NCBI GenBank assembly: GCA_900471515.1
Contig: UCFC01000010.1
Span: forward strand, 372,001 to 436,000
Direction of reading: 5' to 3'
Length of the DNA: 64,000 bases
Source of the DNA: Hyphomicrobiales bacterium
Lineage (GTDB): Bacteria > Pseudomonadota > Alphaproteobacteria > Rhizobiales > Rhizobiaceae
Shown here: piece after piece, positions 8,854 through 18,387 of the stretch
Numbering within the stretch: the first letter of the stretch is position 1
Layout: each line of letters opens with the position of its first letter
Position numbers and translations under genes: made by a program
Notes under the pieces: model-generated
What the model was told of the DNA's origin: nothing
Database searches by the model: none
Seen by the model: the letters and a program-made list of their open reading frames with translations, nothing else

Positions 8854-11004
8854 ATGCGAGCGCAGACCAAAGGGCTCATCTTCAGGACATTACTGGCAGG
8901 AACGGCCGTCGCCGGCATCATGGCGGCATCCTCCGCTCCTGCTCAGGATGCCAATCCGACGCAACTGGCGCCGATCGTCATCCAGGGCGGCGATGACAGT
9001 GCCACCGGCCCGGTCAAAGGTTATGTCGCGAGGAACTCGTCTACCGGCTCCAAGAGCGATACGCCACTCAAGGAAATCCCGCAGTCGGTCTCCGTCATCG
9101 GCAAGCAGGAAATGGACGATCGCGGCATCACCAACAAGGTCGACGAGGCGCTGCTCTATACGCCCGGTGTCACCACCCAGCCCTTCGGCAACGATCCCGA
9201 CACCGACTGGTTTTACATTCGCGGCTTCAACGCCACGCAGACCGGCGTTTTCTTCGACAACCTCAACCTCTTCAGCTACGGCTTCGGCGGCTTCCAGATC
9301 GACCCGTTCATGCTCGAGCGTGTGGAAGTTCTCAAAGGCCCGGCCTCCGTGCTTTACGGCGGCTCCAATCCCGGTGGCATCATCAATCTCGTGCGCAAGC
9401 GCCCGCTGGACGAGCCGTTGTATTACACAGATATCGGCATCAACAGTAACGGCAATGCCTTTACCGGATTCGACATTTCCGACAAGGTCGGCTCCAGCGA
9501 TACGATGACCTATCGCCTCACCGGCAAGGTCGCGGGCGGCGACAATTACTCGGATTTCTCGCATGATTTCCGCGGCTTCATCATGCCGCAGCTGAAGATC
9601 GCGCCTGACGACGCGACGAGCTTTACCGTCTGGGGTTATCTGGGCGGCCTGGACCAGGTCCATACCGGCAACGGCTTCTTCCCCTATGTCGGCACGGTCG
9701 TGGACGCACCCTTCGGCAAGATCCCGCGCGACGCCTTCTACGGCGAGCCCGACCTCGACGACGGCAGCTATGTCCAGAAGATGGTGGGATACGAATTCGA
9801 GCATGAATTCGACGGCGGCGTGAAATTCACCTCGAACTTCCGCTACGGCCACCTCGACAAGCATGAGCAAGGCCCATATCTCAACGGCTATGTCGGCGGG
9901 CCACCCGACTACGACCTTGCCCGCATCGGCTTCGAAGGCCGCTCCGGCGTCGATTCCGTCGGCATCGACAACCGCCTGGAGGGCGAGGCCGAACTCGGCG
10001 GCTCGACTCATAACCTGCTGGCCGGCATCGACTACAAGTACTACCGGCTGGACAACTGGCAGGCCTGCTGCGGCTCCAACCCGATCAGCGCAATCGATCC
10101 GGTCTACGGCACGCCCCAGGGCGCCAATTTCGTCTATGCCGATGGCATCGTCACCATGAAACAGATCGGCATCTACGCTCAGGATCAGATCCATTTCGGC
10201 GATGGCTGGCTGCTGACATTGAACGGCCGCTACGACCATGTCGATATCGATTCCGATGCCGCGATCGGAACGAGCTACAGCTTCGATGACGGCGCAGCCA
10301 GCGGTCGTGCCGGCCTTGCCTACGAGTTCGACAACGGCCTGACCCCTTATGTCAGTGTCGCAAGCTTCTTCAACCCCTTGATCGGCACCGGCATTTCCGG
10401 TCCTCTCAAGCCCGAGGAAGGCTATCAGATCGAAGGCGGCGTCAAATACGAGCCGACCTTCTTCGACGGAACGATCACCGCCTCTGTGTTCCAGATCGAC
10501 AAGCGCAACAATGCCGTGACCAATCCGCTCACGTTCGAGCAGAGCCAGCTCGGCAAGGTCCGCTCGCGCGGCTTCGAACTCGAGAGCAAAGTCAACGTCA
10601 ACGACAACTGGAAGGTCACTGCCGGCCTCGACTATACCGATATGGAAGTGCTGGAAAACGAAGCCAATCCTCTCCTCATCGGCAAATCCCCCTATATCAC
10701 GCCGAAGGTCAAGGCTTCGCTCTGGGTCGATTACCTCGTCACGACGGGCACGCTGGAGGGCCTGAGCTTCGGTGCCGGCGTCCGGCATCAGGGCTGGTCA
10801 TGGGCAGACGAAAACAACACCGAGAAGGTGCCGGCCGCGACCGTATTCGACGCCGCAATCCGCTACGAGAAGGAAAACTGGGCCGCCTCGCTCAACGTCG
10901 CCAATCTTTTCGACAAGGAATATGTTTCAAGCTGCCAGGGCCTGACGGTCTGCGGTTACGGCGATGCCCGCACGGTCACTTTCAAGCTCAGCAAGAAATG
11001 GTAA
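8854..11004 (+). CDS. TonB-dependent siderophore receptor, FhuA-like
   Basis: This 716-residue outer-membrane receptor has a signal peptide ending near SSAPAQD and a candidate TonB-box region LAPIVIQGG. The plug domain carries the hallmark KEIPQSVSVIGKQEM and the segment VLKGPASVLYGGSNPGG. A 22-strand barrel follows, closing with the aromatic-ended TVTFKLSKKW. This is the subfamily that includes ferrichrome, coprogen and pyoverdine receptors. It would import a ferric siderophore into the periplasm using TonB energy. The downstream ATPase, binding protein and double-length permease are in the same order as E. coli fhuACDB, supporting a hydroxamate-type ligand, but the ligand is inferred only. 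Confidence 0.92.
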   Translation: MRAQTKGLIFRTLLAGTAVAGIMAASSAPAQDANPTQLAPIVIQGGDDSATGPVKGYVARNSSTGSKSDTPLKEIPQSVSVIGKQEMDDRGITNKVDEALLYTPGVTTQPFGNDPDTDWFYIRGFNATQTGVFFDNLNLFSYGFGGFQIDPFMLERVEVLKGPASVLYGGSNPGGIINLVRKRPLDEPLYYTDIGINSNGNAFTGFDISDKVGSSDTMTYRLTGKVAGGDNYSDFSHDFRGFIMPQLKIAPDDATSFTVWGYLGGLDQVHTGNGFFPYVGTVVDAPFGKIPRDAFYGEPDLDDGSYVQKMVGYEFEHEFDGGVKFTSNFRYGHLDKHEQGPYLNGYVGGPPDYDLARIGFEGRSGVDSVGIDNRLEGEAELGGSTHNLLAGIDYKYYRLDNWQACCGSNPISAIDPVYGTPQGANFVYADGIVTMKQIGIYAQDQIHFGDGWLLTLNGRYDHVDIDSDAAIGTSYSFDDGAASGRAGLAYEFDNGLTPYVSVASFFNPLIGTGISGPLKPEEGYQIEGGVKYEPTFFDGTITASVFQIDKRNNAVTNPLTFEQSQLGKVRSRGFELESKVNVNDNWKVTAGLDYTDMEVLENEANPLLIGKSPYITPKVKASLWVDYLVTTGTLEGLSFGAGVRHQGWSWADENNTEKVPAATVFDAAIRYEKENWAASLNVANLFDKEYVSSCQGLTVCGYGDARTVTFKLSKKW

Positions 11005-11045
11005 GTTGACAAATCGAGTTCAGTTTTTCAGGAAGCTGCGATAAA

Positions 11046-11064
11046 GGGAGGGCTCGGCCCTCCC
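11046..11064. terminator. Stem-loop between receptor and ATPase genes
   Basis: GGGAGGGC / GCCCTCCC forms an 8-base stem with a 3-base TCG loop, 42 bases after the receptor stop. No U-tract follows, so it is more likely an mRNA processing or stability element that separates high receptor expression from low importer expression than a full terminator. Confidence 0.5.
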
Positions 11065-11094
11065 GAACCTTTGCAGCAAAGCCGGAGTTTCCTC

Positions 11095-11874
11095 GTGTCC
11101 ACGCCCTTCCTGAACCTTGCCGGGATCGATTATGCGATCGGCAGCAGATCCATTCTCAATGGCATCGATCTGACGCTTGAGGCCGGCCGCATCTACGGGC
11201 TTGTCGGCCCGAACGGTTCCGGCAAGAGCACGCTTCTGAAAATCATTGCCCGGCAGATCGCCCCGAAGAGCGGCTCGATCTCTTTCGACGGCAAGGCCGC
11301 CGCCGATTGGGGCAGCCGCGCTTTTGCCCGCCACGTCGCCTACATGCCGCAATTTACGCCGGCGACCGACGGCATGACCGTGCGTGAGCTCGTGGCACTC
11401 GGCCGTTTCCCCTGGCACGGCACGCTCGGCCGTTTCAGCGCCACCGACCGAGACATGGTCGAGGAAGCGATCGTCCGCACGGAGCTGGAGGATTTCGCAG
11501 ACCGCCTTGTCGCGAGCATGTCCGGCGGCGAGCGTCAGCGCGCCTGGATCGCCATGATGCTGGCCCAGAACGCCCGCTGCCTGCTGCTCGACGAACCGAC
11601 CTCGGCACTCGACCTTGCCCATCAGGCGAGCGTGCTCTCGCTGGTGCATGAACTCAGCCATGAACGCGGGCTGACCGTGATCATCGTGCTGCACGACATC
11701 AATCTCGCCGCACGCTATTGCGATGCCATCATCGCGCTCAACCGTGGCCGGATCAGCGCCGAAGGCAAGCCTGTCGATATCATGCAGGCCGACAAGCTGC
11801 AGTCGATCTTCGGCGTCGGCATGGGCGTCTTCCCGCATCCGGTTCGCAACGAGCCGGTCAGCTATCTTTTGTAG
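11095..11874 (+). CDS. fhuC: Siderophore ABC transporter ATPase, FhuC-like
   Basis: This 259-residue ATPase of the iron-siderophore/B12 class energises the adjacent FecCD-type permease. Motifs in order are Walker A GPNGSGKST, the Q-loop region VAYMPQF, signature MSGGERQRAWIAMML, Walker B CLLLDEPTSALD, and the H-loop in VLHDINLAARYCD, which is typical of FepC/FhuC. The start is taken as GTG 11095 (MSTPFLNL), preceded by a GGAG, because the TTG at 11071 lies directly behind the stem-loop and adds residues not usual in the family. Its stop is 3 bases from the fhuD-like gene. Confidence 0.88.
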   Translation: MSTPFLNLAGIDYAIGSRSILNGIDLTLEAGRIYGLVGPNGSGKSTLLKIIARQIAPKSGSISFDGKAAADWGSRAFARHVAYMPQFTPATDGMTVRELVALGRFPWHGTLGRFSATDRDMVEEAIVRTELEDFADRLVASMSGGERQRAWIAMMLAQNARCLLLDEPTSALDLAHQASVLSLVHELSHERGLTVIIVLHDINLAARYCDAIIALNRGRISAEGKPVDIMQADKLQSIFGVGMGVFPHPVRNEPVSYLL

Positions 11875-11877
11875 ACC

Positions 11878-12753
11878 ATGGCATTGTTCTCGCGCAGGCA
11901 GTTTCTCGCCGCTGCGGCGGCCACGCTGTCGGCCCCCGCACTCCTGCGGGCGGGCGAAAGCCCGCGCGTGGCGACCCTTGATTGGGCTCTGCTGGAGACC
12001 CTGCTGGCGATCGGCGCCAATGTCGTTGCCGGAACGGAGTTGCGACAGTTCCGCGAAGTGGCGGTGACACCTGTTGCTCGCGATGACATTGCCGATCTTG
12101 GCCTGCGCGGCACGCCGAATTTCGAGGCGCTGCGCTTCGTCCGTCCGGACCTGATCTTCAATTCGAATTTCTACGCCTGGGCGGATGCCCGCATGCGGCC
12201 GATCGCCCCCGTGGAAAGCCATGCGATCTATAAGCCGGGCGAAAGCCCTTACGCGCTTGCCGAACAGGCAACGCTCGCGATCGGCGAACGGCTGCAGCTG
12301 GCTGCCGCAAGGCAGCTCGCAGAAGAGCTTTCCGGCAGGCTAGACCGCTGCCGGGCAACCTTTGCTGCAGGCGACGGCCGCCCCCTGATCCCGATCAATC
12401 TCGGCGACAGCAGGCATTTCCGCGTCTTCGGCTCCGACAGCATGTTCGGCGAGGTTCTGAAACGTGTCGGCCTGACCAATGCCTGGCAGGGCGCGACCAG
12501 CTATTCGGCCGCCGCTCCTGTGGGCATCGAGACGCTGGCCTCGATGCCGGATGCCTGGATCGTCATGATCCCGCCGCATCCTGCCGATGCGCTTGCCGCA
12601 CTTTCGACAAGTGCCTTCTGGAATGCGCTGCCGGCCGTGCGCGAGAAGCGGGTACTCGTGCTCGGCTCCATCAATCCCTATGGCGCACTGCCAGCTGCCA
12701 TGCGTTTTGCCGATCTTCTTCGGGAGGGGCTTGCCCATGCATGGAACGGTTAG
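11878..12753 (+). CDS. fhuD: Siderophore-binding periplasmic protein, FhuD-like, Tat-exported
   Basis: This 291-residue class III substrate-binding protein (Peripla_BP_2) begins with a twin-arginine signal SRRQFLAAAAA, so it is probably exported folded by Tat. The mature part has the family features ATLDWALLETLLAIG, the mid-helix, and GDSRHFRVFGSDSMFGEVLKRVGL, as in FhuD. The late residues include the expected NPYGALPAAMRFADLL helix. It is encoded immediately after the ATPase and overlaps the permease by 17 bases. It hands the siderophore from the receptor to the FhuB-like permease. Confidence 0.88.
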   Translation: MALFSRRQFLAAAAATLSAPALLRAGESPRVATLDWALLETLLAIGANVVAGTELRQFREVAVTPVARDDIADLGLRGTPNFEALRFVRPDLIFNSNFYAWADARMRPIAPVESHAIYKPGESPYALAEQATLAIGERLQLAAARQLAEELSGRLDRCRATFAAGDGRPLIPINLGDSRHFRVFGSDSMFGEVLKRVGLTNAWQGATSYSAAAPVGIETLASMPDAWIVMIPPHPADALAALSTSAFWNALPAVREKRVLVLGSINPYGALPAAMRFADLLREGLAHAWNG

Positions 12754-14734
12754 TCACGCAAGGCCAGCCCGCGGCGCCGGCATTCCCTTTGCCGCGGTTG
12801 CGCTTCCAGCCCTGTGCATCGCCGCCTTCGTGCTGTTGATCGCGACGCGCCCGCAGGTGCCGGGCGATGCGGCTCAGGCCGCCACCCTCGATGGCATCCT
12901 GCTCTGGAACAGTATCATGCCGCGGGCCGTCCTGACGCTGATTGCCGGTGCCGCACTCGGCCTCTCCGGCGCGCTGCTGCAACAGGTGCTGCGCAATCCG
13001 ATTGCCGATGCCTCGACGCTCGGCATTGCGTCGGGCGCCGAGCTGGCGATGACGGCGGCGCTCAGCGTCTCGCCGCTGCTGATTGGCTTCCCGCGGGAGA
13101 TCGTTGCCTTTGGCGGCGGGCTCGGTGCGGTCGCGATCGTGCTGGCACTCAGCTGGCGACGCGGGCTCGACCCCGTCACCGTGGCCCTGTCGGGCATGAT
13201 CGTCAGCATGATCACCGCAGCCTTGAGCGTCACGCTCATTCTGGCGCGCGGCGAATACGCCATGTCGATCTATATCTGGGGCGCCGGCTCGCTCAGCCAG
13301 CAGGACTGGAGCGGCGTGCTTTCGCTCGGTCCCCGCCTCATCCTCGGCTTTGCGGCGGCAATGCTTCTCGTGCGGCCACTTCGCATTCTGACGCTCGACG
13401 ACACCAGCGCCAGGAGCCTCGGGCTGGCGCTGCACTCGGCACGATTTGCCATCCTCGCGCTCGCGGTCTGGCTTGCGGCCTCGGTCACGGCAGAGGTCGG
13501 CGTAATCGGCTTCCTCGGGCTGGCCGCCCCTGCAATTGCCCGGCTTTTCGGCGCGCGCAGCACCGCTACTCTGATGATATCGGCGCCGATAACAGGCGCC
13601 GGTCTGCTGCTCTTCACCGATTGCCTGATGCAGATCCTCGGTCCCGGCTTTACCGATCTCGCGCCGACGGGAACTGCAACCGCCCTGCTCGGCGGCCCCC
13701 TGCTGCTCTTCCTGCTGCCGCGTCTGCATTCCGTTTCCTCCGCTGGCGCAGAGCCGGCACCGAGCTTGAGGCGGCTCACAAAGCCGCTTGCCGTACTGGC
13801 CGCACTTTGCGTCGCCATCCTGCTGCTCTTCGTCACTTTCCTCGCGCTCGGGCCGGCCGACGACGGCTGGCATGTCGCAACCGGCCCGCTATTCACCGAT
13901 CTTCTGCCCTTCCGCCTGCCCCGCCTCATCGTCGCGGCTGGTGCCGGCGGCATGCTCGCGGCGGCCGGTTTCATCATGCAGCGGGTGACGGGCAATCCGA
14001 TCGCAAGCCCGGAAGTGCTCGGTATCAGCAGCGGTGCAGGCGCAGGCTTGACAGTCGCGCTCTTCCTGTTCGGCTTTCCCCCGCCGGTCGTCATGCTGCC
14101 TGCCATGGCGCTCGGCGCGCTCGCGGCCTTTGCGGCCATGATCGCCATGTCCGCCCGCGCGCAATTTTCGCCGGAGCGCATGCTGCTTGCGGGTGTCGGC
14201 ATCGGCGCCTTTGCCATGGCAATCGTGACGATGGTGCTCGCGCAGGGCGACATGCGCGGCTACGTCCTGCTCACCTGGCTCTCCGGTTCGACCAATCGCG
14301 CCGGCGCCTTTGAAGCCTGGACGGCAGTGATCTCGCTCCTTGTGCTGGTGGCACCCTTGCCCTTCCTCGGCCGCTGGCTGACGATGCTGCCGCTCGGCGG
14401 CAATTCCAGCCGGGCGCTCGGACTTCGCGTCGGGACAAGCCGTCTGGCGCTGGCGACGCTGGCGGCGCTGATGACGGCGATCGCCTCCTTCCTCGTCGGC
14501 CCGCTCAGCCTCACGGGGCTCATCGCACCGCATCTTGCCCGCCTTGCCGGTTTCCACCGGCCGGGCCAGCAGCTTGCTGCCAGCGTGCTCTTCGGAGCCG
14601 GTGTGTTGATGACGGCGGACTGGCTCTCGCGCATCGTCATCTACCCCTACCAGGTGCCGGTCGGTCTCTTCGCGGCGCTGATCGGCGGCCCCTATCTCAT
14701 CTGGCTGCTCTCGCGAAAGGACATCAGGCAATGA
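12737..14734 (+). CDS. fhuB: Siderophore ABC permease, double-length FhuB-like fusion
   Basis: This 665-residue permease is made of two FecCD halves fused in tandem, the architecture of E. coli FhuB (about 660 residues). The N-half has GAALGLSGALLQQVLRNPIA and the C-half AAAGFIMQRVTGNPIASPEV, the paired conserved loops that contact the binding protein. About 20 membrane segments are expected. The start is ATG 12737 with GGGAGGGG just upstream. The longer open frame to 12587 is the fhuD gene in another frame. The stop overlaps the next gene's start (ATGA). Confidence 0.9.
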   Translation: MHGTVSHARPARGAGIPFAAVALPALCIAAFVLLIATRPQVPGDAAQAATLDGILLWNSIMPRAVLTLIAGAALGLSGALLQQVLRNPIADASTLGIASGAELAMTAALSVSPLLIGFPREIVAFGGGLGAVAIVLALSWRRGLDPVTVALSGMIVSMITAALSVTLILARGEYAMSIYIWGAGSLSQQDWSGVLSLGPRLILGFAAAMLLVRPLRILTLDDTSARSLGLALHSARFAILALAVWLAASVTAEVGVIGFLGLAAPAIARLFGARSTATLMISAPITGAGLLLFTDCLMQILGPGFTDLAPTGTATALLGGPLLLFLLPRLHSVSSAGAEPAPSLRRLTKPLAVLAALCVAILLLFVTFLALGPADDGWHVATGPLFTDLLPFRLPRLIVAAGAGGMLAAAGFIMQRVTGNPIASPEVLGISSGAGAGLTVALFLFGFPPPVVMLPAMALGALAAFAAMIAMSARAQFSPERMLLAGVGIGAFAMAIVTMVLAQGDMRGYVLLTWLSGSTNRAGAFEAWTAVISLLVLVAPLPFLGRWLTMLPLGGNSSRALGLRVGTSRLALATLAALMTAIASFLVGPLSLTGLIAPHLARLAGFHRPGQQLAASVLFGAGVLMTADWLSRIVIYPYQVPVGLFAALIGGPYLIWLLSRKDIRQ

Positions 14735-15778
14735 TGGCTGAACGTTTTACCGCATCCGGCGTCGCGATCGCCGTCGATCCCGGCAAGATGCTCGACGAGC
14801 TTTGCGCCCATTTCGTCGAACACAGCACCGTCAATCGCGACGGCGATCTCGTGACACTGGAGATGACAATCGGCAAGGCGGATATCCGCCATGAGGGGCG
14901 CGCGCTTGCTATCGAGCTTTCCTGCCGAAGCGCCCGGGCACTCCAGAACGTGCGATCGGTTCTTGCCGAACATCTCTTCGAGTTTGCCGGCGAAGACAGG
15001 CTGGAACTCACGTGGTCGGACGCGCCGAAAGCCGACCGCCTGCCGGACCTGCGCGAAATCCGCGTGGTCAGCGCCCACAATATCAGCCCGCATATGCGGC
15101 GGGTGACCGTTGCCTGCGACGATGCCAGACATTTCGCGCACGGCGGCTTGCATTTCCGCCTGTTGATCCCGCCGAAGGGCCGTGTTCCGGTCTGGCCGAA
15201 ACTGCGCGCAGACGGCCGCATCGAATGGGCAAAGGGCGAGGATGCGCTGACCGTGCGCATCTACACGTTCCGCAACATCAACCTGGAGCGTGGCGAGATC
15301 GATATCGATCGTGCTGCATGAGGGAGAAAACATGCCCGGCGCCGAATGGGCCGTGAATGCCAGGCCCGGCGACATCGCCGGTGCGCTCGGTCCCGGTGGC
15401 GGCGGGGTTCCGGACGCCACATCGATGATCCTTGCCGGGGACGAGACGGCGCTGCCCGCTATTTCCCGCATGGCCGCGGAAATTCCCGCGGGAACACGGC
15501 TGCGGATATTCCTCGAAGTCGACAGTCCTTCGGAAGAGCTGCCGCTGGTCTCCGCCGGTATCGTCGACCTCACCTGGATGCATCGCAATGGCGCACCCGC
15601 CGGCACGCTCGGCCTGGTCGAAGGCGCCATCAGGAACGCGCTGGCGGACGCTGATGGCGACACTTTCGTCTGGGCCGGCTGCGAACGGTCCGAAGCCAAG
15701 CGCATCCGGGATTTCCTGAAGACCGAGCGCGGCCACGACCGCCACAGGATGAGCATCGGCGCTTACTGGGAGCGGTAG
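14731..15778 (+). pseudogene. Siderophore-interacting protein (ferric-siderophore reductase), frameshifted
   Basis: Two overlapping open frames make up one protein. The first (14731-15321) carries a DUF2218-like N-domain and the FAD-binding half with the motif VRIYTFRN. The second (frame +1, usable to 15778) resumes with VLHEGENMPGAEWA, the SIP domain with GPGGGGVPDA and WAGCERSEAKRIRDFL. The break lies near 15306-15312, where reading skips one base; equally, two bases may be missing. Joined, it would be about 349 residues, the normal size for DUF2218-SIP fusions. It would reduce ferric siderophore in the cytoplasm. A sequencing error, a true mutation, or two separately translated halves are all possible. 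No slippery heptamer is evident. Confidence 0.75.
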
Positions 15779-15785
15779 ATCCGTC

Positions 15786-16667
15786 TTATGCCTTTTCGCG
15801 GAACATCTCGATGATCGCGGAGAAATCCCGGCCGCCATTGCCGAGCTTTTCGAAGAGTGCGTAGAGCTGCGCGGCCTGCGCGCCAAGCGGTGTGGACGCC
15901 CCGCTCGCAAGTGCGGCCTCCTGGGAAAGCCTTAAGTCTTTCAGCATGAGTGCGGCGGCAAAACCCGGCTTGTAATCATTGTTGGCCGGCGAGGTCGGCA
16001 CAGGCCCCGGTACCGGGCAATAGGTGTTGATCGACCAGCATTGGCCGGATGAGGTGGAGGCGACGTCGAAGAGCGCCTGATGCGAGAGGCCGAGCTTTTC
16101 CGCAAGCGCGAAAGCTTCGCAGACGCCGACCATGGAAATGCCGAGTATCATGTTGTTGCAGATCTTCGCCGCCTGTCCGGCCCCCGCCTCGCCGCAATGG
16201 ACGATCTTCTTGCCCATGGCCTCGAGAATCGGCTTCGCCTGGGCGAAAGCCTCTTCCGAGCCGCCGGCCATGAAGGTCAGCGTACCGGCGCTCGCGCCGC
16301 CCGTGCCGCCCGAAACCGGCGCATCGAGCGACAGGCAGCCCGCGGTTTTTGCCATTTCATGCGCCCTGCGGCTGCTTTCGACATCGATCGTCGAGCAATC
16401 GATGACGAGCGTGCCCTGCGCGGTCGACTGCAGGATATCGGTCCAGGCGGTCAGCACGTGCTTGCCCTGCGGCAGCATGGTGATGACCACTGCTGCCTCC
16501 TTGACCGCCTGACTGGCGTGGCTGGCGGGCTTCACACCGCTTTCCTCGGCCGCCTTCAGCACGGGAGCGGCCAGATCGAAACCCAGCACCTCGTGGCCGG
16601 CCTTGACGAGGTTGGCCGCCATCGGCCCGCCCATATTGCCGAGCCCGATAAATCCGATCCTTGCCAT
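15786..16667 (-). CDS. 3-hydroxyisobutyrate-dehydrogenase-family oxidoreductase
   Basis: This 293-residue beta-hydroxyacid dehydrogenase has an N-terminal Rossmann motif GFIGLGNMGGPMAANL, the substrate-binding segment DAPVSGGTGGASAGTL at about residues 115-130, and the catalytic lysine region GAGQAAKICNNMILG. It would oxidise a 3-hydroxy acid with NAD(P). Annotation as MmsB is possible, but the family also includes tartronate-semialdehyde reductases, so the substrate stays open. I start at 16667 rather than 16673 because AGGAG lies six bases before the inner ATG and abuts the outer one. It is the last gene of a minus-strand operon behind the GMC oxidoreductase and an amino-acid-type ABC importer. 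Confidence 0.85.
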   Translation of the reverse strand: MARIGFIGLGNMGGPMAANLVKAGHEVLGFDLAAPVLKAAEESGVKPASHASQAVKEAAVVITMLPQGKHVLTAWTDILQSTAQGTLVIDCSTIDVESSRRAHEMAKTAGCLSLDAPVSGGTGGASAGTLTFMAGGSEEAFAQAKPILEAMGKKIVHCGEAGAGQAAKICNNMILGISMVGVCEAFALAEKLGLSHQALFDVASTSSGQCWSINTYCPVPGPVPTSPANNDYKPGFAAALMLKDLRLSQEAALASGASTPLGAQAAQLYALFEKLGNGGRDFSAIIEMFREKA

Positions 16668-16676
16668 GGTCATCTC

Positions 16677-18272
16677 CTATCTGTTGTCTTCGAGGATCAT
16701 GGCCGCCGCCTTTTCGGCGATCATGATCGTCGGCGAATTGGTATTGCCCGAGGTGATGGCCGGCATCACCGAAGCGTCGGCGATCCGGAGCTTTGCCAGC
16801 GCCCGCAATCTCAGCCGCGGATCGACGACACTTTCCCTGTCGATGCCCATGCGGCAGGTGCCGACAGGATGGAAGATCGTCGTGCCGATATCGCCGGCCG
16901 CCTTTTCCAGCTCGGCCTCGCTCTGATAGCTCGGCCCCGGCTTGAATTCCTCCGGACGAAACCGGGCGAAGGACGGTTGCGCCACGATCCGGCGTGTCAG
17001 CTTTATCGATCGAACAGCTATGTCGCGATCGCGCTGCGTCGAGAGGTATTTTGGCGCAATTGTCGGCTGGGCGGCAAAATCCGGGCTGGAGACATGCACG
17101 GAGCCACGGCTTTCCGGCCGCAGATTGCAGACGCTCGCCGTGATCGCCGGAAAGGGGTGCACGGGATCGCCGAACTTGTCGAGCGAGACCGGCTGGACAT
17201 GATATTGCAGATCGGGCGTTTCCTTGTCGGGACCGGAACGCGTGAAAATGCCAAGCTGGCTGGGCGCCATCGCCATCGGGCCGGAGCGGCGCATGAGATA
17301 CTCGAGCCCGATCGCCGCCTTTCCCATCAGCTTGGAGGCCTTTTCGTTGAGCGTCGGCACGCCCGTCACCTTATAGGCCAGCCGAAGCTGGAGATGATCC
17401 TGCAGGTTCTCGCCGACGCCTTTCACTTCCGTCAGCACGTCGATCCCGGCCTGCTGCAGAACCTCGCCGCGGCCGATGCCCGACAGTTCCAGAATATGCG
17501 GCGAGCCTATGGAGCCGGCCGACAGCACGGTTTCCTTCGTCGCATAGGCGCGTTTGGCCGCGCCGCCGTGCTGGAATTCGACGCCGACGACGGTGCCCTC
17601 CTCGACCAGCAACCGGCGCACCTGCGCCTTGGTCAGCACCTGGAGATTGCCGCGTTTCATGGCCGGTCGCAGAAAGGCCTTGGTCGTGTTCCAGCGGATG
17701 CCAGAGCGCTGGTTGACGTCAAAATAGCCGGAGCCTTCGTTGCTGCCGCGATTGAAATCCGCCGTTTCGGGAATGCCGGCCTCCTTGGCTGCCTGCTGGA
17801 AGGCGTCGAGCACATCCCAGCGCACGCGCGCCTTTTCGACGCGCCACTCGCCGCCGGCGCCATGCATGTCGTCCCCGCCCCTGTAGTGGTCTTCCGACCG
17901 GCGGAAAAACGGCAGCACGTCGTCCCAGCCCCAGCCGATGCAGCCCATCTGCCGCCAGAGATCGTAGTCGCGGGCCTGGCCGCGCATATAGATCATGCCG
18001 TTGATCGACGAGCAGCCGCCGAGCACCTTGCCGCGCGGATAGTTCAGCGCCCGCCCGTTCAAGCCGTCCTCGGGCGCTGTCGTAAAACACCAGTCGGTGC
18101 GCGGATTGTTGATGCAATAAAGGTACCCGACGGGAATGTGGATCCAGTGGTAGTTGTCGTTGCCGCCCGCCTCCAGCAGCAGGACCCTTGCATTACGGTC
18201 GGCCGACAGCCGGTTTGCGAGAACGCAGCCGGCGCTGCCTGCGCCGACGATGATATAGTCATAACGATCCAT
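16677..18272 (-). CDS. GMC-family FAD oxidoreductase (choline-dehydrogenase-like)
   Basis: This 531-residue flavoprotein of the glucose-methanol-choline family has the FAD-binding motif DYIIVGAGSAGCVLANRL at its N-terminus, GMC signature 1 YPRGKVLGGCSSINGM near residue 80, signature 2 GSIGSPHILELSGIG near 255, and the C-terminal catalytic histidine region FHPVGTCRMG followed by GNTNSPTIMIAEKAA. It oxidises an alcohol to an aldehyde. Similar proteins are called choline, alcohol or polyethylene-glycol dehydrogenase. Its operon partners suggest that an imported hydroxy compound is oxidised here. A 115-base gap with a stem-loop separates it from livM. Confidence 0.87.
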   Translation of the reverse strand: MDRYDYIIVGAGSAGCVLANRLSADRNARVLLLEAGGNDNYHWIHIPVGYLYCINNPRTDWCFTTAPEDGLNGRALNYPRGKVLGGCSSINGMIYMRGQARDYDLWRQMGCIGWGWDDVLPFFRRSEDHYRGGDDMHGAGGEWRVEKARVRWDVLDAFQQAAKEAGIPETADFNRGSNEGSGYFDVNQRSGIRWNTTKAFLRPAMKRGNLQVLTKAQVRRLLVEEGTVVGVEFQHGGAAKRAYATKETVLSAGSIGSPHILELSGIGRGEVLQQAGIDVLTEVKGVGENLQDHLQLRLAYKVTGVPTLNEKASKLMGKAAIGLEYLMRRSGPMAMAPSQLGIFTRSGPDKETPDLQYHVQPVSLDKFGDPVHPFPAITASVCNLRPESRGSVHVSSPDFAAQPTIAPKYLSTQRDRDIAVRSIKLTRRIVAQPSFARFRPEEFKPGPSYQSEAELEKAAGDIGTTIFHPVGTCRMGIDRESVVDPRLRLRALAKLRIADASVMPAITSGNTNSPTIMIAEKAAAMILEDNR

Positions 18273-18299
18273 GGATCATGCACTCCGAAATGGCTGCAT

Positions 18300-18333
18300 C
18301 CCGCCTCCCCCGTCCGAGGCAGAGGGAGGTGGG
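18300..18333. repeat. Intergenic palindromic element
   Basis: CCCGCCTCCC at 18300-18309 pairs with GGGAGGTGGG at 18324-18333 (one G-U pair) across a 14-base loop, in the gap between livM and the GMC gene. Such GC-rich stems are typical of dispersed intergenic palindromes in rhizobia. It may reduce readthrough from the transporter genes into the enzyme genes. Confidence 0.5.
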
Positions 18334-18387
18334 ATTTCGCGGCGCCGCTGCACATCTTTCCCGTTGCAGGAAAGAAGGTCCGCCCGT

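Noticed and set aside
15290..15321. Programmed frameshift in the siderophore-interacting protein gene
   Set aside because: No slippery heptamer or obvious stimulator is seen at the overlap. Mutation or sequencing error is simpler.
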